Positions 7,682 through 15,564 of a DNA stretch of 50,475 nucleotides are shown here, piece after piece. The notes below the pieces were generated by a model. It had not been told where the DNA came from and made no database searches. It was given only the letters and a program-made list of their open reading frames with translations. The stretch is from Paenalicyclobacillus cellulosilyticus. GTDB lineage: Bacteria; Bacillota; Bacilli; Alicyclobacillales; Alicyclobacillaceae. The number at the start of each line of letters is the position of its first letter. Position 1 is the stretch's first letter. The position numbers and the translations under genes are program-made. The stretch lies in NCBI RefSeq assembly GCF_014647315.1, contig NZ_BMOY01000022.1, positions 1 to 50,475 of the forward strand, given 5' to 3'.

Positions 7682-7819
7682 ATGGTGCGCACATCCTACA
7701 TGGCTGAAAAACTTGCGGTGAGCTTCCCGCTCGTCGTCGCGGTCATGGGTTTCACCGGCTGGTTGGTCAGAACGGTGACCCATGCCTCGGTACAGCGCGG
7801 CCAGCAGGACGAGCGGTGA
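7682..7819 (+). CDS. Small single-pass membrane protein, 45 aa
   Basis: A short ORF behind a near-perfect AAGGAGGAGGACC ribosome site, ATG at 7682. It has a basic N-terminus, one hydrophobic helix (AVSFPLVVAVMGFTGWLV, about residues 12-29) and a polar C-terminus ending QQDER. It is convergent with aroA, with 1 nt between the stops, and divergent from the MOSC gene. No family is recognised. The ribosome site and clean topology argue that it is real; conservation in relatives would decide. Confidence 0.6.
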   Translation: MVRTSYMAEKLAVSFPLVVAVMGFTGWLVRTVTHASVQRGQQDER

Positions 7820-7820
7820 A

Positions 7821-9185
7821 TCATCCACCCGCTCCGTCGCGCTGCACATATGTCACGCGGACGCCCAAATCCTGCAACCGGTCGAAAAACACCGGGCAGG
7901 TCTTCGAGACACAGCCAGGGTCGAGCACCCGGATACCCGGTACCCTGAGTCCCAAGAGCGAGAAGGCCATGGCAATCCGGTGATCGTCGTACGTCGCCAA
8001 CCGCGCCGGCCGCGGATCGCCCGGCCACACGGTGAATCCGTCGTCCCGTTCTTCCGCACGGATCCCCATCTCCCGCAGCAGGGTGCACGCAGCGTGAATG
8101 CGGTCCGACTCGTGATGGCGAATGTGCGCGACGTCCGTGACCGTCACGGGCCCGTCGGCGAACGGGGCCAGCGCGGCCAGGGTCAGGGTCTGATCCGACA
8201 TTTCCTTCATGCTGACGGTCAACCCACCGTGCAGCCGTCCGCTTCCCCTCACCTCGACAAACGTCTCGCCGCGGACCACCTCACAGCCCATCCGTTCCAA
8301 CAGATCGACAAAGCGAATATCCGGCTGCCGGGTGTGGTAACCGAGGTTGGTCACGCGCATGCGTCCGCCCACCAACGCAGCCATGGCGAAGAAGTAGCAT
8401 GCGGTCGACGCGTCTGCTTCCAATTGGAGCGTGCGCCCCTGGTACGGACCAGGTGTGACGTGCATCGTCCGGAGTGACGCGTCGGCGGTCACCGCCGCAC
8501 CGAACGCCCGCATGACATCGATGGTGATATGTACGTACGCATGTTGGACGATGTGGTCCGTGATGGCGATGTCCACTGGCTGCTCCGCATAGGGCGCTGC
8601 AATCAGGACACCGCTGATGAACTGGCTGCTCTGCCGGCCCGACATCGCAAGCTGCCCTCCGCGCAGCCCGCTGCCATGGACGGTGATGGGGAGACAGCCG
8701 CCGGCCGTTGCCTCGATGCGTGCACCCAAAGCCGTGAGGGCGTCGAGCAACGGCGCGAGAGGACGCTCCGACAGCCGCCGATTTCCTGTGACGCGCCAAC
8801 AACCGCGCGGTGCCACCGCCAATGCGCCAGGGAGAAAACGGGCGGTCGTACCGGCAGCCCCGATGAACAGTTCCGCTTCCTGAACCGGCCATTCGCCGCC
8901 GCTCCCGTCCACCTCCACCGTATCGCCGTCGACGTGCACACGCAGGCCCAACCGGCGAAGGCTGTCGACACACCAGTACGAATCGTCGCTGCGCAGGATC
9001 CCGTGCAGCACGGACCGGCCGTGCGCAAGTCCGGCCATGATGAGGGCGCGGTTCGTGAAGCTCTTGCTGCCAGGGACGACGACATCGGCGTCCACGGGCC
9101 GATGCAGCGGATGGACCTCCACCTCCTCGACGTCGTTCAAGCGCGACCAAGGTGACCGCGCACTCAGATCCATGGGCTGCGTCAT
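7821..9185 (-). CDS. aroA: 3-phosphoshikimate 1-carboxyvinyltransferase (EPSP synthase)
   Basis: A protein of 454 residues. ATG 9185 follows AGGAGTG by about 9 nt; the GTG at 9197 lies inside that ribosome site and was not used. It transfers enolpyruvate from PEP to shikimate 3-phosphate, the sixth shikimate step. Visible family motifs are VPGSKSFTNRALIMA (substrate lysine), GAAGTTARFLPG (PEP loop), GNRRLSERP, QSSQFISGVLIAAP, and RHHESDRI, LATYDDHRIAMAFSLLG and DPGCVSKTCPVFFD near the C-terminus. In B. subtilis this gene (called aroE) lies next to tyrA; here it is displaced about 28 kb, behind dnaD. Confidence 0.96.
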   Translation of the reverse strand: MTQPMDLSARSPWSRLNDVEEVEVHPLHRPVDADVVVPGSKSFTNRALIMAGLAHGRSVLHGILRSDDSYWCVDSLRRLGLRVHVDGDTVEVDGSGGEWPVQEAELFIGAAGTTARFLPGALAVAPRGCWRVTGNRRLSERPLAPLLDALTALGARIEATAGGCLPITVHGSGLRGGQLAMSGRQSSQFISGVLIAAPYAEQPVDIAITDHIVQHAYVHITIDVMRAFGAAVTADASLRTMHVTPGPYQGRTLQLEADASTACYFFAMAALVGGRMRVTNLGYHTRQPDIRFVDLLERMGCEVVRGETFVEVRGSGRLHGGLTVSMKEMSDQTLTLAALAPFADGPVTVTDVAHIRHHESDRIHAACTLLREMGIRAEERDDGFTVWPGDPRPARLATYDDHRIAMAFSLLGLRVPGIRVLDPGCVSKTCPVFFDRLQDLGVRVTYVQRDGAGG

Positions 9186-9262
9186 CCGGTGGATCACTCC
9201 TGTGCCAGGGTTGAACTTGCCCTGACCCGGGTATGTACCCGGGTATGCATGACGGCAAGTGC

Positions 9263-10063
9263 TTACGCGTCGGGGAACAGTTCATAGAAGGCACTGTACC
9301 GCTCATCGCGATCGACCGGTGCCGGTTCGGACAGAGAGGGGTTGTTCCGGCGCGTCCGGCGCGCGCGGGTGGCGGCCGCCTCCTCTTTGGCTCGCTGTTG
9401 TTGCCGGTATTCACGCCGGTACTGTTCCAAGTCCTTCGGCGTGCGCACCTGGTGCCGTTGCCAATCGAACAAGATGCGGTCGATGTATTTGAAGCTGAGT
9501 TTGTTGGCAAGGACGGCTTCGCGCAGCGCTTCTCGGATCAGCCACTCGGGATACTGGTCCCGGTCCAACCATTGCCGGATCTGTTCGCACTCGATGGCGG
9601 AGAGCGGCCGGCCGAATTCCGCTTCAAACAGGGTGACCGGATCACGCGATGGAGCATCTGGTGCCGGTTCCTCCTGCTGGCGAGCAGCTTGCCACAACGC
9701 CGCATGCAACGCGGACAGGTCGTAGCGCGCGCTGCGCGTCCCGTCCGGCCATACCCGTTCCTCGACGGCGAGCCAGCCATGGCCGGTCAAACGGCTCATG
9801 ACCTCACTGACTTCGTCGGCGGACATGCCGCACAGACGGCCAAGGTCAAACGGAGACACAAACGAACGGCCTTCCGCCTGTTGGATCGCAAGGATCTGCA
9901 ACAGCACCACAACGTCGGCCGGGCGCAGCCCGAGCGCTGCGAACGCACGGAACCAGCGGTACGGTATGGCGACGAACGCCTCGGACAGCAACCCATCTTC
10001 CCGGGGGAGCGGTGCCGGCGAGTCGCCACGCGGTGGGACGTTCTCCCGTGATTTTGCGTGCAT
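9263..10063 (-). CDS. dnaD: DnaD-like replication initiation protein
   Basis: A protein of 266 residues; ATG 10063 follows GGAGGCACACCC. The N-terminal half (about 25-120) is a winged-helix region (FRAFAALGLRPADVVVLLQILAIQ, SADEVSEVMSRLTGHGWL). The C-terminal half has the DnaD/DnaB-like domain, with FEAEFGRPLSAIECEQIRQW and the EALREAVLANKLSFKYIDRILFDW signature, then a basic tail of arginines. DnaD helps load DnaB/DnaC helicase at origins and restart sites. The position, close to ypmA/ypmB, matches B. subtilis, but aspB and nth are absent. Confidence 0.92.
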   Translation of the reverse strand: MHAKSRENVPPRGDSPAPLPREDGLLSEAFVAIPYRWFRAFAALGLRPADVVVLLQILAIQQAEGRSFVSPFDLGRLCGMSADEVSEVMSRLTGHGWLAVEERVWPDGTRSARYDLSALHAALWQAARQQEEPAPDAPSRDPVTLFEAEFGRPLSAIECEQIRQWLDRDQYPEWLIREALREAVLANKLSFKYIDRILFDWQRHQVRTPKDLEQYRREYRQQQRAKEEAAATRARRTRRNNPSLSEPAPVDRDERYSAFYELFPDA

Positions 10064-10102
10064 GGGTGTGCCTCCGCTTTCTCCAATGGGCGATGTACTG
10101 GG

Positions 10103-10108
10103 ATTATA
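10103..10108 (-). promoter_or_regulatory. Extended -10 (TGC-TATAAT) upstream of dnaD
   Basis: A perfect TATAAT preceded by TGC (an extended -10 TGN) on the minus strand, 40 nt upstream of the dnaD ATG. No good -35 is seen at 17-18 nt, which is acceptable for an extended -10 promoter. Confidence 0.5.
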
Positions 10109-10214
10109 GCAGATGCCTCCGGAAAAGCGGTACTGCCGCAGCGGACGGCCATCCGCTGCGGCATGGGTTCAACCTCTCCGCTCGCTTTCGCGCTCCCCTG
10201 CGCACGTCCAGGCA

Positions 10215-11738
10215 TCACGTCGCCGCGGTGGCACCCGCCAAGGGCAACCTGTGCGATTCATCCTGTGCGGTCTGCCGGGCACGAGCGAACCATGCGCGGA
10301 ATTCGTCTCCGCTCACGCTCTCCCGCTCGACCACCGTCTTTGCAAACGCGGCGATGTCTTGGATATACGGCCGCAGGAGTTCGCGGGTCACGCGTTCCTG
10401 TTCGGACAGGATATGCCGAATCTCGGTGTCCAACACACTCTCCGGGAGGTGCTCCTCATCGACAATCCCGATCCGCGACAGGCCGCACACCACCATGGTC
10501 CGCGCCAGGCGCGAGGCCTGGACGAAGTCATTCTGAGCCCCGGTGCTCCGGTTGCCGTAATGCAACTCCTCCGCCAAGCAGCCGGCCAGGGCGATGTTGA
10601 TCTGCTGTTCCAACTGTTCCCGCGTGTACAGATACCGGTCTGTATCCGGGATCTGACGCACGAAGCCCAGGGCATTCCCGCGCGGTGCGATGGTGATGTG
10701 TGAGACGGAACCGGGACGCATCAACTCGCTGACGACCGCATGGCCCACCTCGTGCACCGCGACGCGCGCCAACTCTTCATCGGTCGGTTTCCGACCCGTC
10801 TTCTCCCCCATCAGGACCTTGTCAATCGCGTCCCGGAACATCCACGGCTCGATGACTTTCTTGTCGTTCCGCAGCGCGATGATGGCCGCTTCATTGACCA
10901 GGGCTTCGAGTTGTGCGCCGGAGAAACCGTAGGTCTCCCGCGCAATGTGCTCCAAATCCACGTCGGGGGAGAGCGGTTTGCCCTCCGCCAAGATCTTCAG
11001 GATGTGCAACCGCCCGTCTTTGTCGGGCAAATCGACCCTGATCTGGCGGTCGAACCGCCCCGGACGCAACAGCGCCGCATCGAGAATGTCGGGGCGGTTG
11101 GTCGCCGCAATCACGAGGATGAACGGAGATTGGGTGGTCGACATCCCGTCCATCTCGGTCAGGAGCTGATTCAACGTCTGGTCGTACTCTTGATGGCTGT
11201 GCTGTCCGCGTTTTGCGCCCACGACGTCGATCTCGTCGATGAACACGATGGCGCTGTCCTTGTTCTCCTTTTTCGCCAACATCCGGGCACGGCGAAACAA
11301 ATCCCGTACCCGTTGGGCACCGACCCCCACGTACATCTCCACAAATTCGCTGCCCGATGCGGCGAGAAACACGGAGTCGGTGTACGTGGCGGCCGCTTTG
11401 GCCATCAGGGTCTTCCCCGTACCGGGCGGACCGGTCAGCAGGATGCCCTTGAGCGGCCGGATGCCGAGCGCCTTGATCTTATCGCGGTAACGCAGAAAAT
11501 CGAGCGCTTCCATCAACTCCCGTTTCGCGTGTTCCTGTCCCCCGATTTGATCGAACGTCACCGGATGGCGAACCGCAGGTTCCCGGTGCGCAGGAGGGAT
11601 CATGGACCGCCGGTCGAGCATCACCCAGAGTGCGACCGACAGCGCGACAAGGAAAAACAAGGGCAACACGTTGTAGCCGAGAATGAGCAAAAAGATCAAC
11701 ACGGCCACACCGACACCGATGACCCACTCTTTGATCAC
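10215..11738 (-). CDS. Short FtsH-like AAA+ ATP-dependent zinc metalloprotease
   Basis: A protein of 507 residues, GTG start after AGGAGGTGGCGGGCC. Two adjacent transmembrane helices (about 5-21 and 24-41) are joined by a tiny loop, so the extracytoplasmic domain of classical FtsH (about 600-650 aa) is missing. The AAA module has GPPGTGKT (103-110), IVFIDEID (164-171) and the second region of homology, ATNRPD to RPGRFDRQ. The protease domain has HEVGH (329-333, usually HEAGH) and STGAQND near 398-404 with the third metal ligand. The zinc site therefore looks complete. It overlaps by 4 nt with the upstream single-pass membrane protein gene. It may be a specialised paralogue; a canonical ftsH should exist elsewhere. 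Confidence 0.88.
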   Translation of the reverse strand: MIKEWVIGVGVAVLIFLLILGYNVLPLFFLVALSVALWVMLDRRSMIPPAHREPAVRHPVTFDQIGGQEHAKRELMEALDFLRYRDKIKALGIRPLKGILLTGPPGTGKTLMAKAAATYTDSVFLAASGSEFVEMYVGVGAQRVRDLFRRARMLAKKENKDSAIVFIDEIDVVGAKRGQHSHQEYDQTLNQLLTEMDGMSTTQSPFILVIAATNRPDILDAALLRPGRFDRQIRVDLPDKDGRLHILKILAEGKPLSPDVDLEHIARETYGFSGAQLEALVNEAAIIALRNDKKVIEPWMFRDAIDKVLMGEKTGRKPTDEELARVAVHEVGHAVVSELMRPGSVSHITIAPRGNALGFVRQIPDTDRYLYTREQLEQQINIALAGCLAEELHYGNRSTGAQNDFVQASRLARTMVVCGLSRIGIVDEEHLPESVLDTEIRHILSEQERVTRELLRPYIQDIAAFAKTVVERESVSGDEFRAWFARARQTAQDESHRLPLAGATAAT

Positions 11739-12250
11739 GGCCCGCCACCTCCTGCGCGAAGTGGCACGATGTGATAGAAGAAGTAGGAACCGTCCCGAAG
11801 TTGGATGTAGACGTTGTGTTCATCCATGGTGATGCGAGCCTTGACGCCGGACGCGGCGGCCAAGTGCTCGACATCCGCAATCATCTCGCGGTAATTCTGT
11901 TTGGCCAAGCCCTCCTGCAAGGTGGGCTGCAAGTATTCGAACACCTGCATCAGGCGCGCATTCGGATGATCGGCAAGCACAATCCGCTCATTTCCGGATC
12001 CGGCTTCACCGAGCACATCCTCAATCCGCCAGTAGGTCGTCTGCAGGTCCGGGACCCAGCCCAGACGGATGTCGACTTCAGCCGGTGTCCCTGGACGCAC
12101 GCGCACCGACTGCACGCCCGGGATTTTGGCGAGCGTCGTTTGCAACGGATTGACGAAGTCGAGACGCAAATACGCCTGCCATCCTCCTATCAACACCGCC
12201 AGTGTGACGAGCGCGATGAGGATGACCGGCACCAGGCGAACGCGCAACAC
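11735..12250 (-). CDS. Single-pass membrane protein coupled to the FtsH-like protease
   Basis: A protein of 171 residues; GTG 12250 follows CGGAGGCGGGAAGT, and a longer frame to 12337 has no ribosome site. It has one N-terminal membrane helix (LVPVILIALVTLAVLIGGW) followed by about 140 residues predicted outside, with two apparently mixed alpha/beta halves, ending AGGGGP. No family is recognised. Its stop overlaps the protease start by 4 nt (GTGA), so the two are translationally coupled. It could be an adaptor or substrate receptor supplying the extracytoplasmic part that the protease lacks; that is inference from arrangement only. Confidence 0.75.
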   Translation of the reverse strand: MLRVRLVPVILIALVTLAVLIGGWQAYLRLDFVNPLQTTLAKIPGVQSVRVRPGTPAEVDIRLGWVPDLQTTYWRIEDVLGEAGSGNERIVLADHPNARLMQVFEYLQPTLQEGLAKQNYREMIADVEHLAAASGVKARITMDEHNVYIQLRDGSYFFYHIVPLRAGGGGP

Positions 12251-12375
12251 ACTTCCCGCCTCCGTTTCCGCCCGCCCGGCCAACTTGAGCGGAGGACGCC
12301 GCCGATACGGCCCTGCGCGGGCCGGTCCGCGGTGCATTGGGCGCCTTCAGTATACCATGAACGCCAAAGCGCTGC

Positions 12376-12870
12376 TCACGACACATACTGCCAAATCCAC
12401 CGACCGCTCTCCGCGTCGAAGTACGAGTCCGTCAGCCGCCCTTTGTACCAGCCGAGCACCTCCCACACCAGCGCGGCGCGCGTGTGGAACGTCCGCCGCA
12501 ATTCCGGAAACAGGTAACCAAGGTGGGCGGATTGGACGGTGATGCCCGTCTTTTGGGCCACCTGGATGGCTTGTGCGCGGGTCAAGAGGCGGGGGGCTGG
12601 TACCGCCGCGGGCAGCGCGTCTCCCGGGCGGACGACCACGACCCACGGCCGTCCGAACACATCCGTGCCTGCAAAGACTTCCTGCAACCCATCCCCCGTA
12701 AATACATCGTGAAACGTGATATGCGCGACAGGCGACCGGTTGAGCGCCCATTGGGCAGCTTGCTCCTCCGCCGTCCACTCGGGCTGTAACAAACTCCATG
12801 CCCAAGCGACGCCCGCCGTCAACACACCGAATCCGGCCGCTGCGCAGATGGTCAGCCAGGCTTTGCTCAT
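12376..12870 (-). CDS. ypmB: Cell-wall elongation regulator TseB-like protein (YpmB family)
   Basis: A protein of 164 residues from ATG 12870 (AAAAGGGAAG upstream). An N-terminal membrane anchor (WLTICAAAGFGVLTAGVAWAW) is followed by an extracellular region with tandem PepSY-like segments: RAQAIQVAQKTGI, HTRAALVWEVLGWYKGRLTDSYFDAESGRWIW. In B. subtilis YpmB (TseB) interacts with PBP2A and affects cell elongation. Gene order ypmA-ypmB upstream of dnaD matches B. subtilis and supports the call despite modest sequence similarity by eye. Confidence 0.82.
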   Translation of the reverse strand: MSKAWLTICAAAGFGVLTAGVAWAWSLLQPEWTAEEQAAQWALNRSPVAHITFHDVFTGDGLQEVFAGTDVFGRPWVVVVRPGDALPAAVPAPRLLTRAQAIQVAQKTGITVQSAHLGYLFPELRRTFHTRAALVWEVLGWYKGRLTDSYFDAESGRWIWQYVS

Positions 12871-12912
12871 GGACGCTTCCCTTTTTGTGCGGCTCCGCCG
12901 TCTGCGCAAACC

Positions 12913-13086
12913 TTAGTCGCAGCGGTACAGAGTCAACAGCATCTTATCCGGCTGGTCAGGCAACTTGGACAACCCGAAGATGACATCTTTATCCTTGAGG
13001 TTGCGGTTGAGAAAGTCGACCAACAGATACAGGTCTTCCGTGGCCGTGCACACGTGCGTGCCAATCACGGTCTGTTTTGATTCCAT
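12913..13086 (-). CDS. ypmA: YpmA family protein (DUF4264), 57 aa
   Basis: A short ORF starting MESKQTVIGTHVCTATEDLY, with LVDFLNRNLKDKDVIFGLSK in the middle and LTLYRCD at the end, the pattern of the small YpmA/DUF4264 family (an NRxLKDKxxxFGL core). ATG 13086 follows GGGTGAGAACGC, and the gene lies just after the surE stop. In B. subtilis ypmA sits between dinG and ypmB, as the local context suggests here. The function is unknown. Confidence 0.85.
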   Translation of the reverse strand: MESKQTVIGTHVCTATEDLYLLVDFLNRNLKDKDVIFGLSKLPDQPDKMLLTLYRCD

Positions 13087-13092
13087 GCGTTC

Positions 13093-13881
13093 TCACCCGT
13101 CGCGCGATAGCTGGGAGAGCCCGCGAAGACCCTGGTCTGTCCGCAGGCGCTCCACCATCTCGTCATGTGTAAAATGATAGCACAGCGGCGTGATGCTTAC
13201 CTCACCGCGCGCGAGGGCCCGGATGTCCGCATCTTCTGCTTCCGCGGCGGTCAGTTCGTCTCCTTGATAGCGGACGTGGCAGAGGTCGCCCTCGCGCTCC
13301 AAAAGCTCGAACCGGTCGTGAAAACGGCGGACGCCGAGTCGGGTGATGCGCCATGGTGCCGACTTGATCTGTGCCGGAGGAAAGTTCACCGATAAGAACG
13401 TATCGGGCGGAAGCGGGATGTGGACGGCGGCGCGGCAGATGGCGAGCGCCACTTCGGCGGCTTCCGAAAACGGGTAGGGCGGACCGGCGAGGGAAAACGC
13501 GATGCTGCGCACGCCGTGCAGGCCCGCCTCGCCCGCGGCCGCGACCGTCCCGGAGTACAACACGTCGGTTGCCAGGTTTTTGCCCGCGTTGATGCCGGCG
13601 ACCATCAAGTCAAACGGCGCTTTCTTCCCGAATTCCACAATCGCCCATTTCACGCAGTCGACCGGCGTGCCGTCGACGGCGAACGCCGCTTGTACGCCCG
13701 CGATGCCGATATCCACTTGTTGGATCTTGATGGTGTGGTGCAAGGAGATGGCGTGGCTCGACGCGCTGCGCTGATGCTGCGGCGCCACGACCCACACGTC
13801 GCCGAGGGTGGCCATGGCTTCGGCCAGCGCCCGAATGCCGGCCGCGGCGATCCCGTCATCGTTGCTCACCAAAATTCGCAT
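13093..13881 (-). CDS. surE: 5'/3'-nucleotidase SurE
   Basis: A protein of 262 residues from ATG 13881 (GGAGAGGAGAGATCCG upstream); the frame extends further up but without family similarity. The N-terminus MRILVSNDDGIAAAGIRAL carries the DD metal ligands, followed by VVAPQHQRSASSHAISLH, the VDGTPVDCVKW loop, and VAGINAGKNLATDVLYSGTVAAA with the metal and phosphate residues. SurE dephosphorylates nucleoside 5'- and 3'-monophosphates and is linked to stationary-phase survival. It is not usual next to ypmA in Bacillus. Confidence 0.95.
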   Translation of the reverse strand: MRILVSNDDGIAAAGIRALAEAMATLGDVWVVAPQHQRSASSHAISLHHTIKIQQVDIGIAGVQAAFAVDGTPVDCVKWAIVEFGKKAPFDLMVAGINAGKNLATDVLYSGTVAAAGEAGLHGVRSIAFSLAGPPYPFSEAAEVALAICRAAVHIPLPPDTFLSVNFPPAQIKSAPWRITRLGVRRFHDRFELLEREGDLCHVRYQGDELTAAEAEDADIRALARGEVSITPLCYHFTHDEMVERLRTDQGLRGLSQLSRDG

Positions 13882-13969
13882 CGGATCTCTCCTCTCCTGC
13901 CAGCATTCCTGTCTCATACGGGTCCTGGCCCCGACCATACTATCGGTACCACGCCAAGGAGGGGTCGAC

Positions 13970-14251
13970 ATGCACACGGCTGCAGGCAATCCGCTGTCAG
14001 ACGAGGAACCCCGCCCGCCGGATGACGGCGTGGTAGATCGACGGCCAACTCATCCGGAATATTCTGGACAAACCGACCCCCTCGTTCGCCCGCCGAGCGC
14101 ATCCGTCACCACGTCCCCTCCCCCATCCATGCCGCCATGGGACGACGCGGGTGAACTCGCGCTCTGGTCCTCTGCGTTGGCGGCCGCGTGGCTGACCGCT
14201 GAAATCGAGCGTTGGCCGCTGCGCCACGCGGTGGCGGACGATGAAGCATGA
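13970..14251 (+). CDS. Hypothetical proline-rich acidic protein, 93 aa
   Basis: ATG 13970 follows CAAGGAGGGGTCGAC, a strong ribosome site that is the main reason to call it. The first 60 residues are polar and proline-rich (PRPPDDGVVDRRP, TTSPPPSMPPWDD), then an amphipathic alanine/tryptophan-rich stretch (ALWSSALAAAWLTAEIERWPL) ends the protein. It is divergent from surE and convergent with mtaD. No family is recognised. The composition could also be read as GC-rich shadow, so conservation needs checking. Confidence 0.5.
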   Translation: MHTAAGNPLSDEEPRPPDDGVVDRRPTHPEYSGQTDPLVRPPSASVTTSPPPSMPPWDDAGELALWSSALAAAWLTAEIERWPLRHAVADDEA

Positions 14252-14262
14252 CGGGCGGTTGC

Positions 14263-15564
14263 TCACGACGAACCGGAAAAAAGCGACACCAACCGGCGCA
14301 CCTCGTAGCGAATCCGCTCGGTGTCGAGCGTCAACACCTCACCTTTGGCCATCAGCATGCGCCCGGCGACAAACACGTCGGTCACGTCGTCCGCCCCGGC
14401 TGCGTACACCACATGGGACAACAGGTCGCGCGGCGGGATGAAGTGCGGACTCGTCATGTCGAGCAAGACGATGTCGGCCGGCTGGCCGGGCGCCAAAGTG
14501 CCATGGCCTTCCGGCAAGAAGACAGCCCGGGCGCCCAGTTCCGTCGCCATGGCGAACGCTTCGCGCGCCGGAATGGCCGCCGCATCTTCGTGGACACCTT
14601 TGTGCAACGTGGCGGCCAGCCGCATCTCTTCAAACATGTCGAGGTTGTTGTTGCTGGCCGCGCCGTCCGTGCCCAAACCCACCGTCACGCCGGCCGCGCG
14701 CATCCGCGCCACCGGCGCAACACCGGATGCCAGTTTGAGGTTGCTCTGTGGATTGTGCGCCACGCGCACACCGCGATGTTGCAGGATGGCGATGTCATCG
14801 TCGTCGACATGCACGCAGTGGGCGGCAAGGACCGGATGGGCGAACAGGCCGCACCGGTCGGCGTGGACAATCGGCGACGCGCCGTATCGGGCCAGGCTGT
14901 CCGCCACCTCCTGCCGGGTCTCCGCCAAATGGATTTGGATGGGCAGGCCGAGTTCGGCCGACAACTCGGCAACGCGCGTTAAATACGCGGGCGGACACGT
15001 GTACGGCGCGTGCGGCCCCAGGGTCACCGTGATGCGCCCATCGGCCGCCTTGTGCCATGCGGCAGCGAACCGGCGCGTGTTTCGGATGCCCGCCTCCGCG
15101 CTCGCCTCATCGAGGCCGACCATGCCCCACGAGAGCACCGCCCGCAGGCCGGACTCGGCAGCCGCTTGCGCGGCATGGTCCATCATCATGTACATGTCGG
15201 TAAAGCAGGTCGTGCCGGAACGGATCATCTCCCAACAAGCGAGCAGCGTGCCCCAGTACACCGCCTCGCCCGTCAGCTTCGCCTCGAGCGGAAAGATGCG
15301 CTCATGAAGCCAGGTGAACAGGGGGACGTCGTCCCCCACCCCGCGCAGCAGGGTCATGGCCGCATGACCATGCGCGTTGATCAGTCCCGGCAGCGCCAGA
15401 GCGTGGGGACGACGGATGACGAGATCGAACTCGCTCTGCGGACCCGCATACGGCCCGGCAGCCAAGGCCGCAATCCGATCGTCTTCGATCACGATGTGCG
15501 CCGGCCCGTCGATCCATGATTCGGACGACTGGATGACGGCGCCGACGGTCAACAGGGTCCTCAT
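14263..15564 (-). CDS. mtaD: 5-methylthioadenosine/S-adenosylhomocysteine deaminase
   Basis: A protein of 433 residues of the amidohydrolase superfamily. LPGLINAHGHAAMTLLRG holds the first metal histidines, HLAETRQEV the next, HCVHVDDDDIAILQHRGVRVAHNPQSNLKLASG the following histidine and substrate loop, and GLGTDGAASNNNLDMFEEMR the catalytic aspartate region. It deaminates MTA or SAH to the inosyl forms. The start overlaps the mtnA stop by 4 nt (ATGA), so it is the last gene of an mtnP-mtnA-mtaD methionine-salvage unit. With both a phosphorylase and a deaminase present, MTA may be processed by two routes. Confidence 0.93.
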   Translation of the reverse strand: MRTLLTVGAVIQSSESWIDGPAHIVIEDDRIAALAAGPYAGPQSEFDLVIRRPHALALPGLINAHGHAAMTLLRGVGDDVPLFTWLHERIFPLEAKLTGEAVYWGTLLACWEMIRSGTTCFTDMYMMMDHAAQAAAESGLRAVLSWGMVGLDEASAEAGIRNTRRFAAAWHKAADGRITVTLGPHAPYTCPPAYLTRVAELSAELGLPIQIHLAETRQEVADSLARYGASPIVHADRCGLFAHPVLAAHCVHVDDDDIAILQHRGVRVAHNPQSNLKLASGVAPVARMRAAGVTVGLGTDGAASNNNLDMFEEMRLAATLHKGVHEDAAAIPAREAFAMATELGARAVFLPEGHGTLAPGQPADIVLLDMTSPHFIPPRDLLSHVVYAAGADDVTDVFVAGRMLMAKGEVLTLDTERIRYEVRRLVSLFSGSS

